DNA of 20,002 nucleotides from Pseudomonadota bacterium (lineage in GTDB: Bacteria; Pseudomonadota; Alphaproteobacteria; Kiloniellales; J153): contig JACZWN010000036.1 in the NCBI GenBank assembly GCA_022572105.1, positions 1 to 20,002 on the forward strand, written 5' to 3'. Below are positions 6,808 through 16,631 of this stretch, piece after piece. How positions within the stretch are numbered: position 1 is the stretch's first letter; each line of letters opens with the position of its first letter. The position numbers were made by a program, and so were the translations under genes. Under the pieces are notes generated by a model. It did no database searches. It was not told the DNA's origin and was given only the letters and a program-made list of their open reading frames with translations.

Positions 6808-8139
6808 TCACTCAAGGGGCCTTCCCTTGGTTTCATGACCGAGCATGGCGACGACCACGCCGCCCAGCGTCATCACCAGCGCCACCACGACCAGCGGCAC
6901 CAGCACGCCTTCGGTGGCGTCGCGCAGGAAGCCGAAGACGAGCGGCCCCAGGATCGCCGTGAGCTTGCCCACGCCTTCGGCGGCGAAGCCAAAGGCCGTG
7001 CCGCGCAGGACCGTGGGGAACAGCTCGACCGTGTAGGGATAGACCGCGCCCCAGGCGCCCAGGTTGAAGAAGCTCACGAAAATCAATGCGGCCACGAAGG
7101 CGGGGTAGGACTCGGTGGTCGCGAAGACCAGTCCCGACAGCCCGCCCAGGACCAGGAAGCTGGCCAGGGTCCGCTTACGGCCCCAGGCTTCCACCAGCCA
7201 CATGGCCGCCAGGTATCCCGGAATTTGCGCGAGCGCCGAAAGCAGCAGCAGCCCGTAAATGTTCTCGACCTGGAAGTCGCCCACCTCGGGCAGGACTTGG
7301 GGCAGCCAGATGAACAGGCCGTAGTAGCTGAAATTGAGCGCGGTCCATGCCGCCAGCGTGACGATCGTCGCGCGCAGGAGCTCGCCGCGGAACAGGTCCC
7401 CGACCGGCGCCCGGACCGGGCCGCGTTCCTCGGCGATCATCTCGGGCGTCACGTTGGCGCCGGTCACCTGGGTGAGCACCGCGGCGGCCTCCGCCGTCCG
7501 CCCGGCGCGCGCCAAGTAGAACGGCGTCTCCGGCACCTTGATCCGCACGAGGAATGCCAGGAAGGCGGGGAAGGCGGCGACCAGGAACATGAGCCGCCAG
7601 GCGCCGTCCATCCGGTCCAGGAAGAGATAAGACATGCCGAGCGCGGCGAGGAAACCGATGGGCCAGAACAAATCGAGGAAGACCATGTAACGCCCCCGCT
7701 TTTGAGGCGGCAGGTATTCCGACAGCAGCAAGGGGTCCACGACGAGCATTCCGCCCAGCCCCAGCCCGGCCAGGAGGCGGAAGGCGAACAGGCTTTCGGG
7801 GCTCCAGGCGCTGGCCGTGAGCGCGGTGAAGGCGCTGTACCACAACACGCTCGCCATGAAGATGGGCCGCCGCCCAACCCGGTCGGCGGTGCGGCCGAGG
7901 ACCAGGCTCCCAATAAATGAGCCGATCAGCGACGCCGAGCCGATCCATCCCAGCCCCACCCCGCTCAGCTCCCAGAGTTCGGCGAAGACCGGCAGCGAAA
8001 AGGCAATGAGCAGGATCTCCAAGGCCACGAAGGTCCAGGCCATGCCGGTGACGATGACGATCATGCGATGGAAGGGAGTGAAGCCATGCTGGCGCAGAAG
8101 CTCTTCCACGCTCTTGGCGCCCGGCGATCCGTTCGACAT
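6808..8139 (-). CDS. MFS transporter, metabolite:H+ symporter type
   Basis: A 443-residue, 12-helix major facilitator of the sugar-porter/NiaP/SV2-like group, in the inner membrane. Motif A is GRTADRVGRR (82-91), in the loop after helix 2. SEYLPPQKRGR follows helix 4, PETPFYL (203-209) follows helix 6, and ELFPTVLRGTAFG lies in the second half. The protein ends GHETKGRPLE. The substrate is unknown; organic acids or aromatic compounds are plausible for this group. The gene begins 12 bases after the trpE stop. GTG at 8142 is an alternative start, but AGGAG is better placed for ATG 8139. Its place after trpE is where trpG would often be found. Confidence 0.88.
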   Translation of the reverse strand: MSNGSPGAKSVEELLRQHGFTPFHRMIVIVTGMAWTFVALEILLIAFSLPVFAELWELSGVGLGWIGSASLIGSFIGSLVLGRTADRVGRRPIFMASVLWYSAFTALTASAWSPESLFAFRLLAGLGLGGMLVVDPLLLSEYLPPQKRGRYMVFLDLFWPIGFLAALGMSYLFLDRMDGAWRLMFLVAAFPAFLAFLVRIKVPETPFYLARAGRTAEAAAVLTQVTGANVTPEMIAEERGPVRAPVGDLFRGELLRATIVTLAAWTALNFSYYGLFIWLPQVLPEVGDFQVENIYGLLLLSALAQIPGYLAAMWLVEAWGRKRTLASFLVLGGLSGLVFATTESYPAFVAALIFVSFFNLGAWGAVYPYTVELFPTVLRGTAFGFAAEGVGKLTAILGPLVFGFLRDATEGVLVPLVVVALVMTLGGVVVAMLGHETKGRPLE

Positions 8140-8151
8140 CACTTACTGCTC

Positions 8152-9678
8152 CTAATTGCCTGACCCCGCGTCCGTATCCGCGAAGCGCACGGCTTCCTCG
8201 GCGGCGCGGATGAGCGCGCGGGCCTTGTTGCGAGTCTCCTGGTACTCCGCCTCGGGGTCGCTGTCGGCGACCACGCCGCCGCCGGCCTGGACGTACATGA
8301 CCCCGTCCTTGACCACCGCGGTCCTGAGCGCGATGCAGGTGTCCATGTCGCCGTTGGCGCCGAAATAGCCGATCGCGCCGGCGTAAATGCCGCGGCGCTC
8401 CGGCTCCAGCTCGTCGATGATCTCCATGGCGCGCACCTTGGGCGCGCCCGAGACGGTGCCCGCCGGAAAGCCGGCGATGAGCGCGCTCAGCGCGTCGTAG
8501 GCCGGGTCGAGCTCGCCCTCGACGTTGGAGACGATGTGCATGACGTGGCTGTAGCGCTCGATGATGAACTCCTCGGTGACCTTCACGCTGCCGACCTTGG
8601 CGACCCGGCCGGTGTCGTTGCGGCCGAGATCGAGCAGCATCAGGTGCTCGGCGCGCTCCTTGGGGTCGGCGAGCAGCTCCTCGGCGAGCGCCTGGTCCTC
8701 GGCCGGGGTCCGCCCGCGCGGCCGGGTACCGGCGATCGGCCGGATGGTGACGGTCTGGCCGCGCAGGCGCACCAGGATTTCCGGGCTCGATCCGACGATG
8801 GCGAAGCCGCCGAAATCGAGGAAGAACAGGAACGGCGATGGGTTGAGCCGGCGTAGCGCCCGGTAGAGCGACAGGGGCGGTTGGCTGAACGGCACCCGGA
8901 AGCGCTGACTGGGCACGATCTGGAAGGCGTCGCCGGCGCGGATGTATTCCTTCGCCCGCGCGACCATGGCGTGATACTGGGCCCGGGTCACGTTGGACTC
9001 CGGCTCGCGCTTGGCCGGCGCCGCGCCACCTTCGGCGCTGTCGCGCCGATAGGGCAGGGGCCGCGCGAAGTCCTCGACCGCCACGGCCAGGCGCGCGCAG
9101 GCGGCAGCGTAGGCGGCGCGGGCGTCGAGCTCCGGCTCCGGCCAGACCGGAGTGACCAGGGCCGTACTGTCCTCGAGCCGGTCGATCACCGCCATCACGG
9201 TCGGGCGCAGGAACATGGCGTCGGGGAGGTGGAGCACGTCCGGGTTTGCATCCGGCAGGCGCTCCATCAAGCGCACGGTGTCGTAGCCCATGTAGCCGAC
9301 CAGCGCCGCGGCCATGGGCGGTAGTTCCGGCGGCAGCTCGATACGCGACTCTTTGACCAAGCTCCGCAGGGACTCGAGCGCGCCGCCCTCGATCGGCTCG
9401 AATCGGGGCTCGCCGTCGAGCGCGTTGCGGTCGATCTCGGCGCGGTCGCCGAAGCAGCGCCAGACGATATCGGGCTTGATGCCGAGGAAGGAATAGCGGC
9501 CGATGACCGCGCCGCCCTCCACGGACTCGAAGAGGAAGCTGTTGGCCCGGCCGTTGGCCAGTTTCATGAACGCCGAGACCGGCGTCTCCAAGTCAGCCAC
9601 CAGCGTGGTCCAGACGACCTGTGCCCGCTTCGCGTCGTAGACGGGCGCGAAATCGTCGAAAGCGGGGGTCGGGCGCAT
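8152..9678 (-). CDS. trpE: Anthranilate synthase component I
   Basis: A 508-residue chorismate-utilising enzyme that makes anthranilate from chorismate, using ammonia supplied by the TrpG glutaminase, as the first step of tryptophan synthesis. The N-terminal domain has FLFES (48-52) and GRYSFLG (60-66), the region that binds tryptophan for feedback inhibition. The C-terminal chorismate-binding domain has IAGTRPRGRTPAED, LMLLDLGRNDTGRVAKVGSV, FPAGTVSGAPKVRAMEIIDE, GIYAGAIGYFG and VQAGGGVVADSDPEAEYQET. The feedback motif and overall pattern favour TrpE over PabB. It starts 6 bases after the ppiD stop, and GAGGCGAG in that overlap serves as its ribosome binding site, suggesting translational coupling. 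trpG, trpD and trpC are not next to it. Confidence 0.95.
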   Translation of the reverse strand: MRPTPAFDDFAPVYDAKRAQVVWTTLVADLETPVSAFMKLANGRANSFLFESVEGGAVIGRYSFLGIKPDIVWRCFGDRAEIDRNALDGEPRFEPIEGGALESLRSLVKESRIELPPELPPMAAALVGYMGYDTVRLMERLPDANPDVLHLPDAMFLRPTVMAVIDRLEDSTALVTPVWPEPELDARAAYAAACARLAVAVEDFARPLPYRRDSAEGGAAPAKREPESNVTRAQYHAMVARAKEYIRAGDAFQIVPSQRFRVPFSQPPLSLYRALRRLNPSPFLFFLDFGGFAIVGSSPEILVRLRGQTVTIRPIAGTRPRGRTPAEDQALAEELLADPKERAEHLMLLDLGRNDTGRVAKVGSVKVTEEFIIERYSHVMHIVSNVEGELDPAYDALSALIAGFPAGTVSGAPKVRAMEIIDELEPERRGIYAGAIGYFGANGDMDTCIALRTAVVKDGVMYVQAGGGVVADSDPEAEYQETRNKARALIRAAEEAVRFADTDAGSGN

Positions 9679-9684
9679 CTCGCC

Positions 9685-11568
9685 TCAGAAGGTCGCGAGC
9701 AGGTCTTCGATCATGCGCTCGTTGACCGTGACGCCGTACTCTGCGCGCAGCGTGGTTACGAACTGTTCCAGCAAGTCGCCTTGCAGGGCGCCGGTCAGGC
9801 CATCCTTGACGGCGGCCACGTCGTCGGCGTTGGCGGCCGGGTCGGCGGGCTGGATCTCGATCAGCTTGGCGACGATGTGCCCCTCCGGCGCCGTGGCCGT
9901 GGTCACTTCGCCGGGCTGGATCCGGAACAGCTTGGAGGCGAGCGCGGGCGAGGGGGTGCGCGCGGGCGCGGTCTCGAAGCGGGTGATCGGCGCGGTCGTT
10001 GAAACCACCAAGCCGGCCTCGGCGGCCAGGGTCTCGAGTTCATTGCCGACCTTTGCGCGCTCGGCCAAGGCCTCGGCCTTCTCCCGGGCCAGTTTGGCGC
10101 GCTGCGCGGCGCGCCAGAGTTCGATCACCTGCTCGCGCACCTGGTCGAGCGGGCGCAACTGGGCCGGGGTGACGGCGTCGACCCGAAGGATGAAATAGTC
10201 GCCGCCGCCGGATTCGGTGAGCAGGCTCTCCGTGCCGGCCGCGGTCTCGAAGGCGACCGCGAGGAAGCGATCGGGCGGCAGGTCCTCGACCGGCTCGCCG
10301 GCCGGGGTCTTGCCCCGGCGGTCTATGGCGTCGATGTAGCGGAGCGCGAGACCCAGGCTTCGGCCGGCCTCCTCGATCGTGGCCCCGGCGGCGAGCTCGT
10401 CATCGAGCTGATTGGCGATCGAATCCCTGCTTTCCACGGCCAGGTCCATGGCAATGTCGCGCGCCAACTGCTCGCGGACGTCCGCGAAGATCGGCTCCTT
10501 GGCGGGCTCGACCTTCAGGACTCGAAGGATGTGCCAGCCGAGAGGGCTTTCCAGAGGCGCGCTCGCCGTCTCCACCTCGATCGAAAAGGCGGCATCGGCC
10601 AACTCCATCGGCAAGTCCTCCTTCTCCAGCGCGCCCAGGCCGACCGGATCCGCGCCGGTCAATTCGCGCGCGACCGTGGCGAAGCCGGCGCCGCCGTTGA
10701 GCCGGGTTTCGGCCTCGCGGGCGGTCTCCTCGTCGCCAAGGACGATCTGCTCGATGGTGCGCCTTTCCGGAGTCACGAGGTCTTCGAAGCGGGCCTCGAA
10801 CTCCTCGCGCAGCCTGGTTTCGGAGACGGTGACCTCGGCGGCCAGATCCGCGACGCGAAGCTGGATCAGGGTGACGCCGCGCCGCTCCGGCGCCATGAAG
10901 CGGTCGGAGAACTCCGTGTGGAAGGCTTCCAGGGCGGCCGGGTCCGGCGTCGGCAGGTCGGTGATGCTGTCGTTCGGAACGACGAGCACGCGCGCCACGC
11001 GGCGTTCCTCGCGGTAGCGGTACAGCGCCTCGGCCAACTGGCGCGGCGCGGCGGCCGCCTCGCTAACGGCGCCGGCGATCTGTTGCCGGGTGATGTCGCG
11101 GCGCAGGGTCTCGATGTATTCCCCTTCGCCCATGCCCATCGCGCGTAGCTGCTGGTCGAAGCGGTTGCGGTCGAACTCGCCCAGAGAGTTCTGGAACGCC
11201 GGTTCCCGGTGAACCAGGCGCCGGACCTGCGCGTCGGTCACGAGCAAGGCCAGCCCGGCCGCTTTCTGGTCGAACAGGGCGCGGCCGATCATCTGGCTGA
11301 GCACCTGGTCGGGAATCCCGAGCGCGCGCGCCTGGTCTATCTCCAGCTGCGCGCCGAAGCGTCGGCCGACGCGGTTGATCTCGCGCTTCAGGGCGCGGGC
11401 ATAGTCCCGCTGGTGAATCGGCTGCTCGCCGACCTCCGCGACCGCTCTGATCTGGGCCGGCGTGCGGAAGATGTCGCCGATGCCCCAGACCGCGAAGCTC
11501 GCGATCAGCATGCCGAAGAGAGCGAAGGTCACGCTCTTGACGACGATGTTCTTGCGCTTTTTGGGCAT
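9685..11568 (-). CDS. ppiD: PpiD-like membrane-anchored peptidyl-prolyl isomerase/chaperone
   Basis: A 627-residue periplasmic folding factor anchored in the inner membrane; E. coli PpiD has 623. MPKKRKNIVVK is a cytoplasmic positive patch, and residues ~11-31 form one membrane helix (SVTFALFGMLIASFAVWGI). A SurA-N-like helical domain spans ~40-190. A parvulin (PPIC) domain at ~266-355 runs from RTIEQIVLG to LGWHILRVLKVEPAK. The parvulin core looks divergent, so a chaperone role may outweigh isomerase activity. The frame is open further upstream, but ATG 11568 gives the family N-terminus; AGGAGG lies 13 bases before it, a long spacing. It heads the ppiD-trpE-MFS operon and is divergent from tpiA, a common alphaproteobacterial order. 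Confidence 0.9.
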   Translation of the reverse strand: MPKKRKNIVVKSVTFALFGMLIASFAVWGIGDIFRTPAQIRAVAEVGEQPIHQRDYARALKREINRVGRRFGAQLEIDQARALGIPDQVLSQMIGRALFDQKAAGLALLVTDAQVRRLVHREPAFQNSLGEFDRNRFDQQLRAMGMGEGEYIETLRRDITRQQIAGAVSEAAAAPRQLAEALYRYREERRVARVLVVPNDSITDLPTPDPAALEAFHTEFSDRFMAPERRGVTLIQLRVADLAAEVTVSETRLREEFEARFEDLVTPERRTIEQIVLGDEETAREAETRLNGGAGFATVARELTGADPVGLGALEKEDLPMELADAAFSIEVETASAPLESPLGWHILRVLKVEPAKEPIFADVREQLARDIAMDLAVESRDSIANQLDDELAAGATIEEAGRSLGLALRYIDAIDRRGKTPAGEPVEDLPPDRFLAVAFETAAGTESLLTESGGGDYFILRVDAVTPAQLRPLDQVREQVIELWRAAQRAKLAREKAEALAERAKVGNELETLAAEAGLVVSTTAPITRFETAPARTPSPALASKLFRIQPGEVTTATAPEGHIVAKLIEIQPADPAANADDVAAVKDGLTGALQGDLLEQFVTTLRAEYGVTVNERMIEDLLATF

Positions 11569-11644
11569 GGCGCGCGACGATCCTCCTGGGGCCTCGTGGG
11601 CTCGGGTTCGGCCGGACGAAACACGGCTCGGTCCGGCGCGCGGC

Positions 11645-11673
11645 ATCTTAGAAACCCGGCCTCGCTCGGGCAA
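11645..11673 (-). promoter_or_regulatory. Candidate promoter of the ppiD-trpE operon
   Basis: On the minus strand TTGCCC (11668-11673) lies 17 bases upstream of TAAGAT (11645-11650). Each hexamer matches 4 of 6 consensus bases with ideal spacing. The leader to the ppiD ATG would be about 70 bases. Confidence 0.4.
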
Positions 11674-11696
11674 CATACAAATCCACCCCTGATCCT

Positions 11697-11705
11697 TGGT
11701 ATAAT
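11697..11705 (+). promoter_or_regulatory. Extended -10 promoter for tpiA-secG
   Basis: TGGTATAAT is a perfect extended -10 element (TGnTATAAT) in an otherwise GC-rich region. No good -35 is visible 16-18 bases upstream, which is normal for extended -10 promoters. Transcription would start near 11712, about 75 bases before the tpiA ATG. Confidence 0.65.
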
Positions 11706-11786
11706 CCCCTGGGACTACCGGCGCTTGGCCTGGGCCGCGGCCTCATGCTAGGTAGGCGCCCGGACGAACCCGGGGGGCCGGAGGCC

Positions 11787-12542
11787 ATGCGGCGCAAGCT
11801 GATCGCGGGAAACTGGAAGATGAACGGGCTGCGCGACCCGGGCGTCGCCCTGGCCCGGAAGCTGGCGGATCGGGCGCGCGCGGCCGGGCCGCTCGGCTAC
11901 GACCTGCTGATCTGTCCGCCGGCGCCGCTCCTGATCCCGGTCGGCGAGGCGCTCCGCGGCAGCGCCATCGGCCTCGGCGGGCAGGACTGCCATAACGAGC
12001 GGGCCGGCGCGCACACCGGGGACATCAGCGCCGAGATGCTCGAGGACGCGGGTTGCGGCTATGTCCTGGTCGGCCATTCCGAGCGCCGCGCCGACCATGG
12101 CGAAAGCGACGCCACGGTGCGCGCCAAGGCCGAGGCCGCCCGTGCCGCCGGCCTAATCCCCATCGTCTGCGTCGGGGAGAGCGCCGAGGAGCGGACCGCC
12201 GGCCGGGCGCTGGCGGTGATCGAGCGCCAGCTAAGCCACTCCCTGCCGCGCGCGGGAGAACCCTCGGGTCTGGTCATCGCCTACGAGCCGGTCTGGGCCA
12301 TCGGCACCGGGCGCACCGCCACGCCCGGCGACGTGGCCGAGGCGCACGCCCATATCCGGGCGTTGCTGGCGGACCTGCTCGGCGAGGCGGCGGCCGGCGC
12401 CCTACGCATCCTTTACGGCGGCTCGGTCAAGCCGGGCAACGCGGCCGAGCTTCTCGCCGTGGCCGGGGTCGACGGCGCGCTGGTCGGCGGCGCCAGCCTC
12501 GATGCCGAGCATTTTTGGGCGATCGGGGCCGCTTGTCCCTAG
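11787..12542 (+). CDS. tpiA: Triosephosphate isomerase
   Basis: A 251-residue TIM-barrel enzyme that interconverts glyceraldehyde-3-phosphate and dihydroxyacetone phosphate. Catalytic residues are all visible: K11 in GNWKMNG, H97 in VGHSERR and E167 in AYEPVWAIGTG. The phosphate-binding loops LYGGSV and VDGALVGGASL close the protein. An upstream in-frame ATG at 11745 would add 14 non-conserved residues. ATG 11787 gives the family length and N-terminus, with GGGGGG 9 bases before it. It leads tpiA-secG, divergent from ppiD. Confidence 0.96.
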   Translation: MRRKLIAGNWKMNGLRDPGVALARKLADRARAAGPLGYDLLICPPAPLLIPVGEALRGSAIGLGGQDCHNERAGAHTGDISAEMLEDAGCGYVLVGHSERRADHGESDATVRAKAEAARAAGLIPIVCVGESAEERTAGRALAVIERQLSHSLPRAGEPSGLVIAYEPVWAIGTGRTATPGDVAEAHAHIRALLADLLGEAAAGALRILYGGSVKPGNAAELLAVAGVDGALVGGASLDAEHFWAIGAACP

Positions 12543-12612
12543 CAATTTCGGCCCTTAAGGGCTACATACCCGGTCGAGTCCATTGAGAATCGGGTGAGAA
12601 TCGAGGGCCTTC

Positions 12613-12628
12613 GGCCGGTGCGCCGGCC
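12613..12628 (+). other. GC-rich hairpin in the secG leader
   Basis: GGCCGG-TGCG-CCGGCC is a perfect 6-bp stem with a 4-base loop, 31 bases before the secG ATG. It is flanked by two copies of GGCCTTCGG, which allow alternative pairings. It could end tpiA transcription weakly or shape secG translation. There is no T-run. Confidence 0.35.
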
Positions 12629-12659
12629 TTCGGGCTCCGGAAGACGAAAGACGGCGAAG

Positions 12660-12983
12660 ATGAGTAGCGTTCTGGTGGTGATCCACCTGATGTTGGCCAT
12701 GGCGATGATCGGCGTGGTGCTGCTTCAGCGCAGCGAGGGCGGCGGCCTGGGAATCGGCGGCGGCGGGGGCGGCGGCGGCATGAGCGGCTTCCTGACCGGG
12801 CGCGGCACGGCCAATCTGCTGACCCGGGCGACCGCGGTCCTGGCCGCCGGCTTCATGCTCACCAGCATCGGGCTGACCATCCTGGCGAGCGACTCGGGCG
12901 ATCGGCGCTCGATCATCGACGAGCCGCCCGTGACGGCGCCCGTGCAAGAGCAGCCGAGCGCCCCGTCGGTTCCGGTTCAGTAG
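12660..12983 (+). CDS. secG: Protein translocase subunit SecG
   Basis: A 107-residue inner-membrane subunit of the SecYEG translocon. Two membrane helices are visible: residues 3-22 (SVLVVIHLMLAMAMIGVVLL) and ~57-77 (ATAVLAAGFMLTSIGLTILA). The loop between them has QRSEGGGLGIGGG and then MSGFLTGRGTANLLTR, the SecG signature region; here the Gly run is eight long. A Pro/Val-rich C-terminal tail follows, as in other alphaproteobacteria. ATG 12660 is preferred over 12594 because it gives the family N-terminus; the ribosome binding site is weak. It lies in the usual tpiA-secG-pyrG order. Confidence 0.92.
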   Translation: MSSVLVVIHLMLAMAMIGVVLLQRSEGGGLGIGGGGGGGGMSGFLTGRGTANLLTRATAVLAAGFMLTSIGLTILASDSGDRRSIIDEPPVTAPVQEQPSAPSVPVQ

Positions 12984-13009
12984 CCCCCGACTTCAGTAGC
13001 CGCCGACTC
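12978..13009. repeat. 16-bp tandem duplication spanning the secG stop
   Basis: CAGTAGCCCCCGACTT (12978-12993) and CAGTAGCCGCCGACTC (12994-13009) match at 14 of 16 positions. Each copy carries CAGTAG, so the secG stop codon itself is duplicated. Confidence 0.75.
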
Positions 13010-13109
13010 GACTCCGGCCCGATTCGCCCCAAGCGCCCGCCGAGCGGCGAGCGGCACGTCTCGGCGAAGGGCTTGCGCGCCGCCGCGCCGTCGCTCGGGC
13101 CACCGCGGA

Positions 13110-13153
13110 TCGCCGGGAATCCCTAACACTTCGGTGTCCGGGTCGATTTTTTG
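13110..13153 (+). terminator. Intrinsic terminator-like structure between secG and pyrG
   Basis: ATCGCCGG (13110-13117) pairs with CCGG-GT-CGAT (13139-13148), an 8-bp stem with a 2-base bulge. It encloses a small hairpin, ACAC-TTCG-GTGT (13127-13138). A run of six T (13148-13153) follows at once. This is the most terminator-like structure in the window. It is 127 bases past the secG stop and 59 bases before the pyrG ATG, so it may end the tpiA-secG transcript or act as a pyrG attenuator. Confidence 0.6.
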
Positions 13154-13176
13154 CCGCCGGGGCCACGATGAGGGCT

Positions 13177-13205
13177 TGCCCGGCGCGCCGGTTCCGACAA
13201 TAGTG
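13177..13205 (+). promoter_or_regulatory. Candidate pyrG promoter giving a leaderless transcript
   Basis: TTGCCC (13177-13182), a 17-base spacer, then AATAGT (13200-13205); 4 of 6 matches in each hexamer. Transcription would begin at about 13212-13213, on or next to the pyrG ATG. No Shine-Dalgarno sequence precedes that ATG, which is consistent but not proof. Confidence 0.35.
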
Positions 13206-13212
13206 CCGGTCC

Positions 13213-14838
<1,626 letters not shown>

Positions 14839-14868
14839 ATTGGCGCGATTCCGGTAAGCTCGGACCCT

Positions 14869-14909
14869 TCGACACGAGCTGGTCGACACGAGCTGGTCGA
14901 ACGAGCTGG
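14869..14909. repeat. 14-bp tandem repeat between pyrG and aruI
   Basis: TCGACACGAGCTGG occurs twice exactly (14869-14882, 14883-14896). A third copy lacking one base (TCGAACGAGCTGG, 14897-14909) follows. The array lies about 30 bases after pyrG and 50 bases before aruI. The CCCTTCGACA...GAACG wording resembles a dispersed repeat common in many genomes, but I cannot confirm that here. Confidence 0.8.
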
Positions 14910-14960
14910 ACGGCGGCGCCTTGCGGGGCCTCGGCGAATGCGGCAGGGGAGTAACGAGTC

Positions 14961-16631
14961 GTGAGCGCAGGCGACACTGCGATCGTGGGCGGGGCGACCG
15001 TGGGCGGGGCGACCGTGGGCGGGGCGACCGTGGGCGGGGCGACCGTGGGCGGGTTCGTAATCCGCCTCCTGGAGGCCTACGGCGTCGACATCGTGTTCGG
15101 CATGCCCGGCGTCCACACCCTGGAGCTCTATCGCGGGCTCGAGGGCGCATCGATCCGCCACGTCCTGGTGCGCCACGAGCAAGGCGCCGGCTTCGCCGCC
15201 GACGGCTACGCGCGGGTCACCGGAAAACCGGGGGTCTGTCTCCTGATCTCCGGCCCCGGGGTGACCAACGCCGCCACCCCGATGGGCCAGGCCTATTCCG
15301 ATTCCGTGCCCATGATCGTCATTTCCAGCACCTGTTCGAGCGACAGCCTGGGCCGGGGCTGGGGCACGCTGCACGAGGTCACGGACCAGCGCGCCGCGAG
15401 CGCGCCGCTGACCGCCTTTTCGCGCACCGCCTTCTCGGCCGAGGACGTGAGCGACGCCATGAGCCAAGCCTTCGCCGTGTTCTCCGCGGGCCGCCCGCGG
15501 CCGGTGCATATCGAGATCCCCATCGACGTCCTGGCGCGAAGCTGCAACCTGAAGCCCGCGGCCGCGGCGCCGGCGGCGCCCCCGGCCGCGACGGAGGACG
15601 AGATCGGCCAGGCGGCCGGGATGCTCGGCGGGTCCGAGTCCCCGGTGCTGGTGGTGGGCGGCGGCGCGCGCCGGGCCGGCCCCGCCATCGCCGGGATCGC
15701 GGAGAAGTGCGGCGCCGCGATCCTGACCACGGTGGCCGCCAAGGGCTGCGTTCCGGATGCTCATCCCCTGCATCTCGGGTGCATGCTCTCGTGCCCGGAG
15801 GCGCGCGCGTTGTTGCGCGACGCGGACGTGGTCCTGGCGCTCGGCACCGAGCTGGCCGGGACCGATTCCTGGGTCGAGCGCCTGGATTTGGGGGGCCGCC
15901 TGATCCGGGTCGATATCGACCCGGCCAAGCTGACCGACGTCTACCCGGCCGCCCTGGCGATATGCGCGGATGCCGGCGCGACGGCCGCCCGGATCGCCGC
16001 GGCGCTGGGTTCCGGCCGGGCCGAGGCCGCCTGGGCCGAGGCTGGGGCGCGGATCGCGCGCGTCAGATCGCAAATCCTCGATCACCCGGACGCGCTGGCC
16101 GCCCGGCACCAGGCGGTCTTGGACGCGCTGCGCCAGGCCCTGCCGGAAGACGCGGTCGTGGTCACGGACATGACCCAGATCGCCTACACCGGCCACGTCG
16201 GCTTTCCCGGCTCGCGGCCCGACTGTTGGCTGCATCCCAACGGCTACGGGACCCTGGGCTACGCCCTGCCGGCGGCGATCGGGGCCAAGCTCGGGGCGCC
16301 GGAGCGGCCGGTCGTGGCGCTGGTCGGCGACGCCGGCCTGCTGTTCACGGTCCAGGAGCTGGCCACGGCGGTGGACGAGGGCCTGTGCCTGCCGATCCTG
16401 CTCTGGAACAACGACGGCCTCGGCCAGATCCGCGACGACATGATCGCCCAGGGCATCGCCGAGATCGGGGTCAGCCCGCGCAACCCGGATTACATCGCCT
16501 TGGCCCGGGCCTTCGGCTGCCGCACGGCGGCGCCGGGCGGCCCCGAGGAATTGCGCCCGGCCCTGGAAGACGCGCTCGCCCATTCGGGCCCGACCTTGAT
16601 CGAGATGCGCGACCCGGGCGCGCGCCCATGA
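14961..16631 (+). CDS. aruI: Thiamine-diphosphate decarboxylase, probable 2-ketoarginine decarboxylase (AruI-like)
   Basis: A 556-residue enzyme of the acetolactate synthase/decarboxylase family. The N-terminal domain reads VFGMPGVHTLELYRGL and RHEQGAGFAADGYARVTGKP, with the cofactor-activating E73. The C-terminal diphosphate site runs from GDAG (456-459) to NND (483-485), with Ala where GDG is usual. As I recall the Pseudomonas AruI sequence, the VHTLELYRGL and RHEQGAGF blocks match it well. AruI decarboxylates 5-guanidino-2-oxopentanoate to 4-guanidinobutyraldehyde. The next gene, an AruH-like arginine transaminase, would make that substrate. The start is GTG 14961 with GGGGAG 9 bases upstream. 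Residues 9-28 are four VGGAT repeats, absent from family members I know, so translation could instead start at a GTG inside the repeat. Confidence 0.78.
   Translation: MSAGDTAIVGGATVGGATVGGATVGGATVGGFVIRLLEAYGVDIVFGMPGVHTLELYRGLEGASIRHVLVRHEQGAGFAADGYARVTGKPGVCLLISGPGVTNAATPMGQAYSDSVPMIVISSTCSSDSLGRGWGTLHEVTDQRAASAPLTAFSRTAFSAEDVSDAMSQAFAVFSAGRPRPVHIEIPIDVLARSCNLKPAAAAPAAPPAATEDEIGQAAGMLGGSESPVLVVGGGARRAGPAIAGIAEKCGAAILTTVAAKGCVPDAHPLHLGCMLSCPEARALLRDADVVLALGTELAGTDSWVERLDLGGRLIRVDIDPAKLTDVYPAALAICADAGATAARIAAALGSGRAEAAWAEAGARIARVRSQILDHPDALAARHQAVLDALRQALPEDAVVVTDMTQIAYTGHVGFPGSRPDCWLHPNGYGTLGYALPAAIGAKLGAPERPVVALVGDAGLLFTVQELATAVDEGLCLPILLWNNDGLGQIRDDMIAQGIAEIGVSPRNPDYIALARAFGCRTAAPGGPEELRPALEDALAHSGPTLIEMRDPGARP
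14985..15053. repeat. In-frame 15-bp tandem repeat at the aruI N-terminus
   Basis: GTGGGCGGGGCGACC occurs four times exactly (14985-14999, 15000-15014, 15015-15029, 15030-15044), then a partial copy GTGGGCGGG. It encodes VGGAT four times and then VGG. Each unit starts with an in-frame GTG, a possible start codon. Copy-number changes would keep the frame. Confidence 0.95.

Noticed and set aside
12551..12562. GCCCTTAAGGGC palindrome after tpiA as a terminator
   Set aside because: Only a 4-bp stem forms with a 4-base loop, and no T-run follows.
14985..15053. Reading the 15-bp repeat as a CRISPR or regulatory-protein binding array
   Set aside because: There are no spacers between units, the units lie in frame within a coding sequence, and the last copy merges into the conserved domain; it is a minisatellite.
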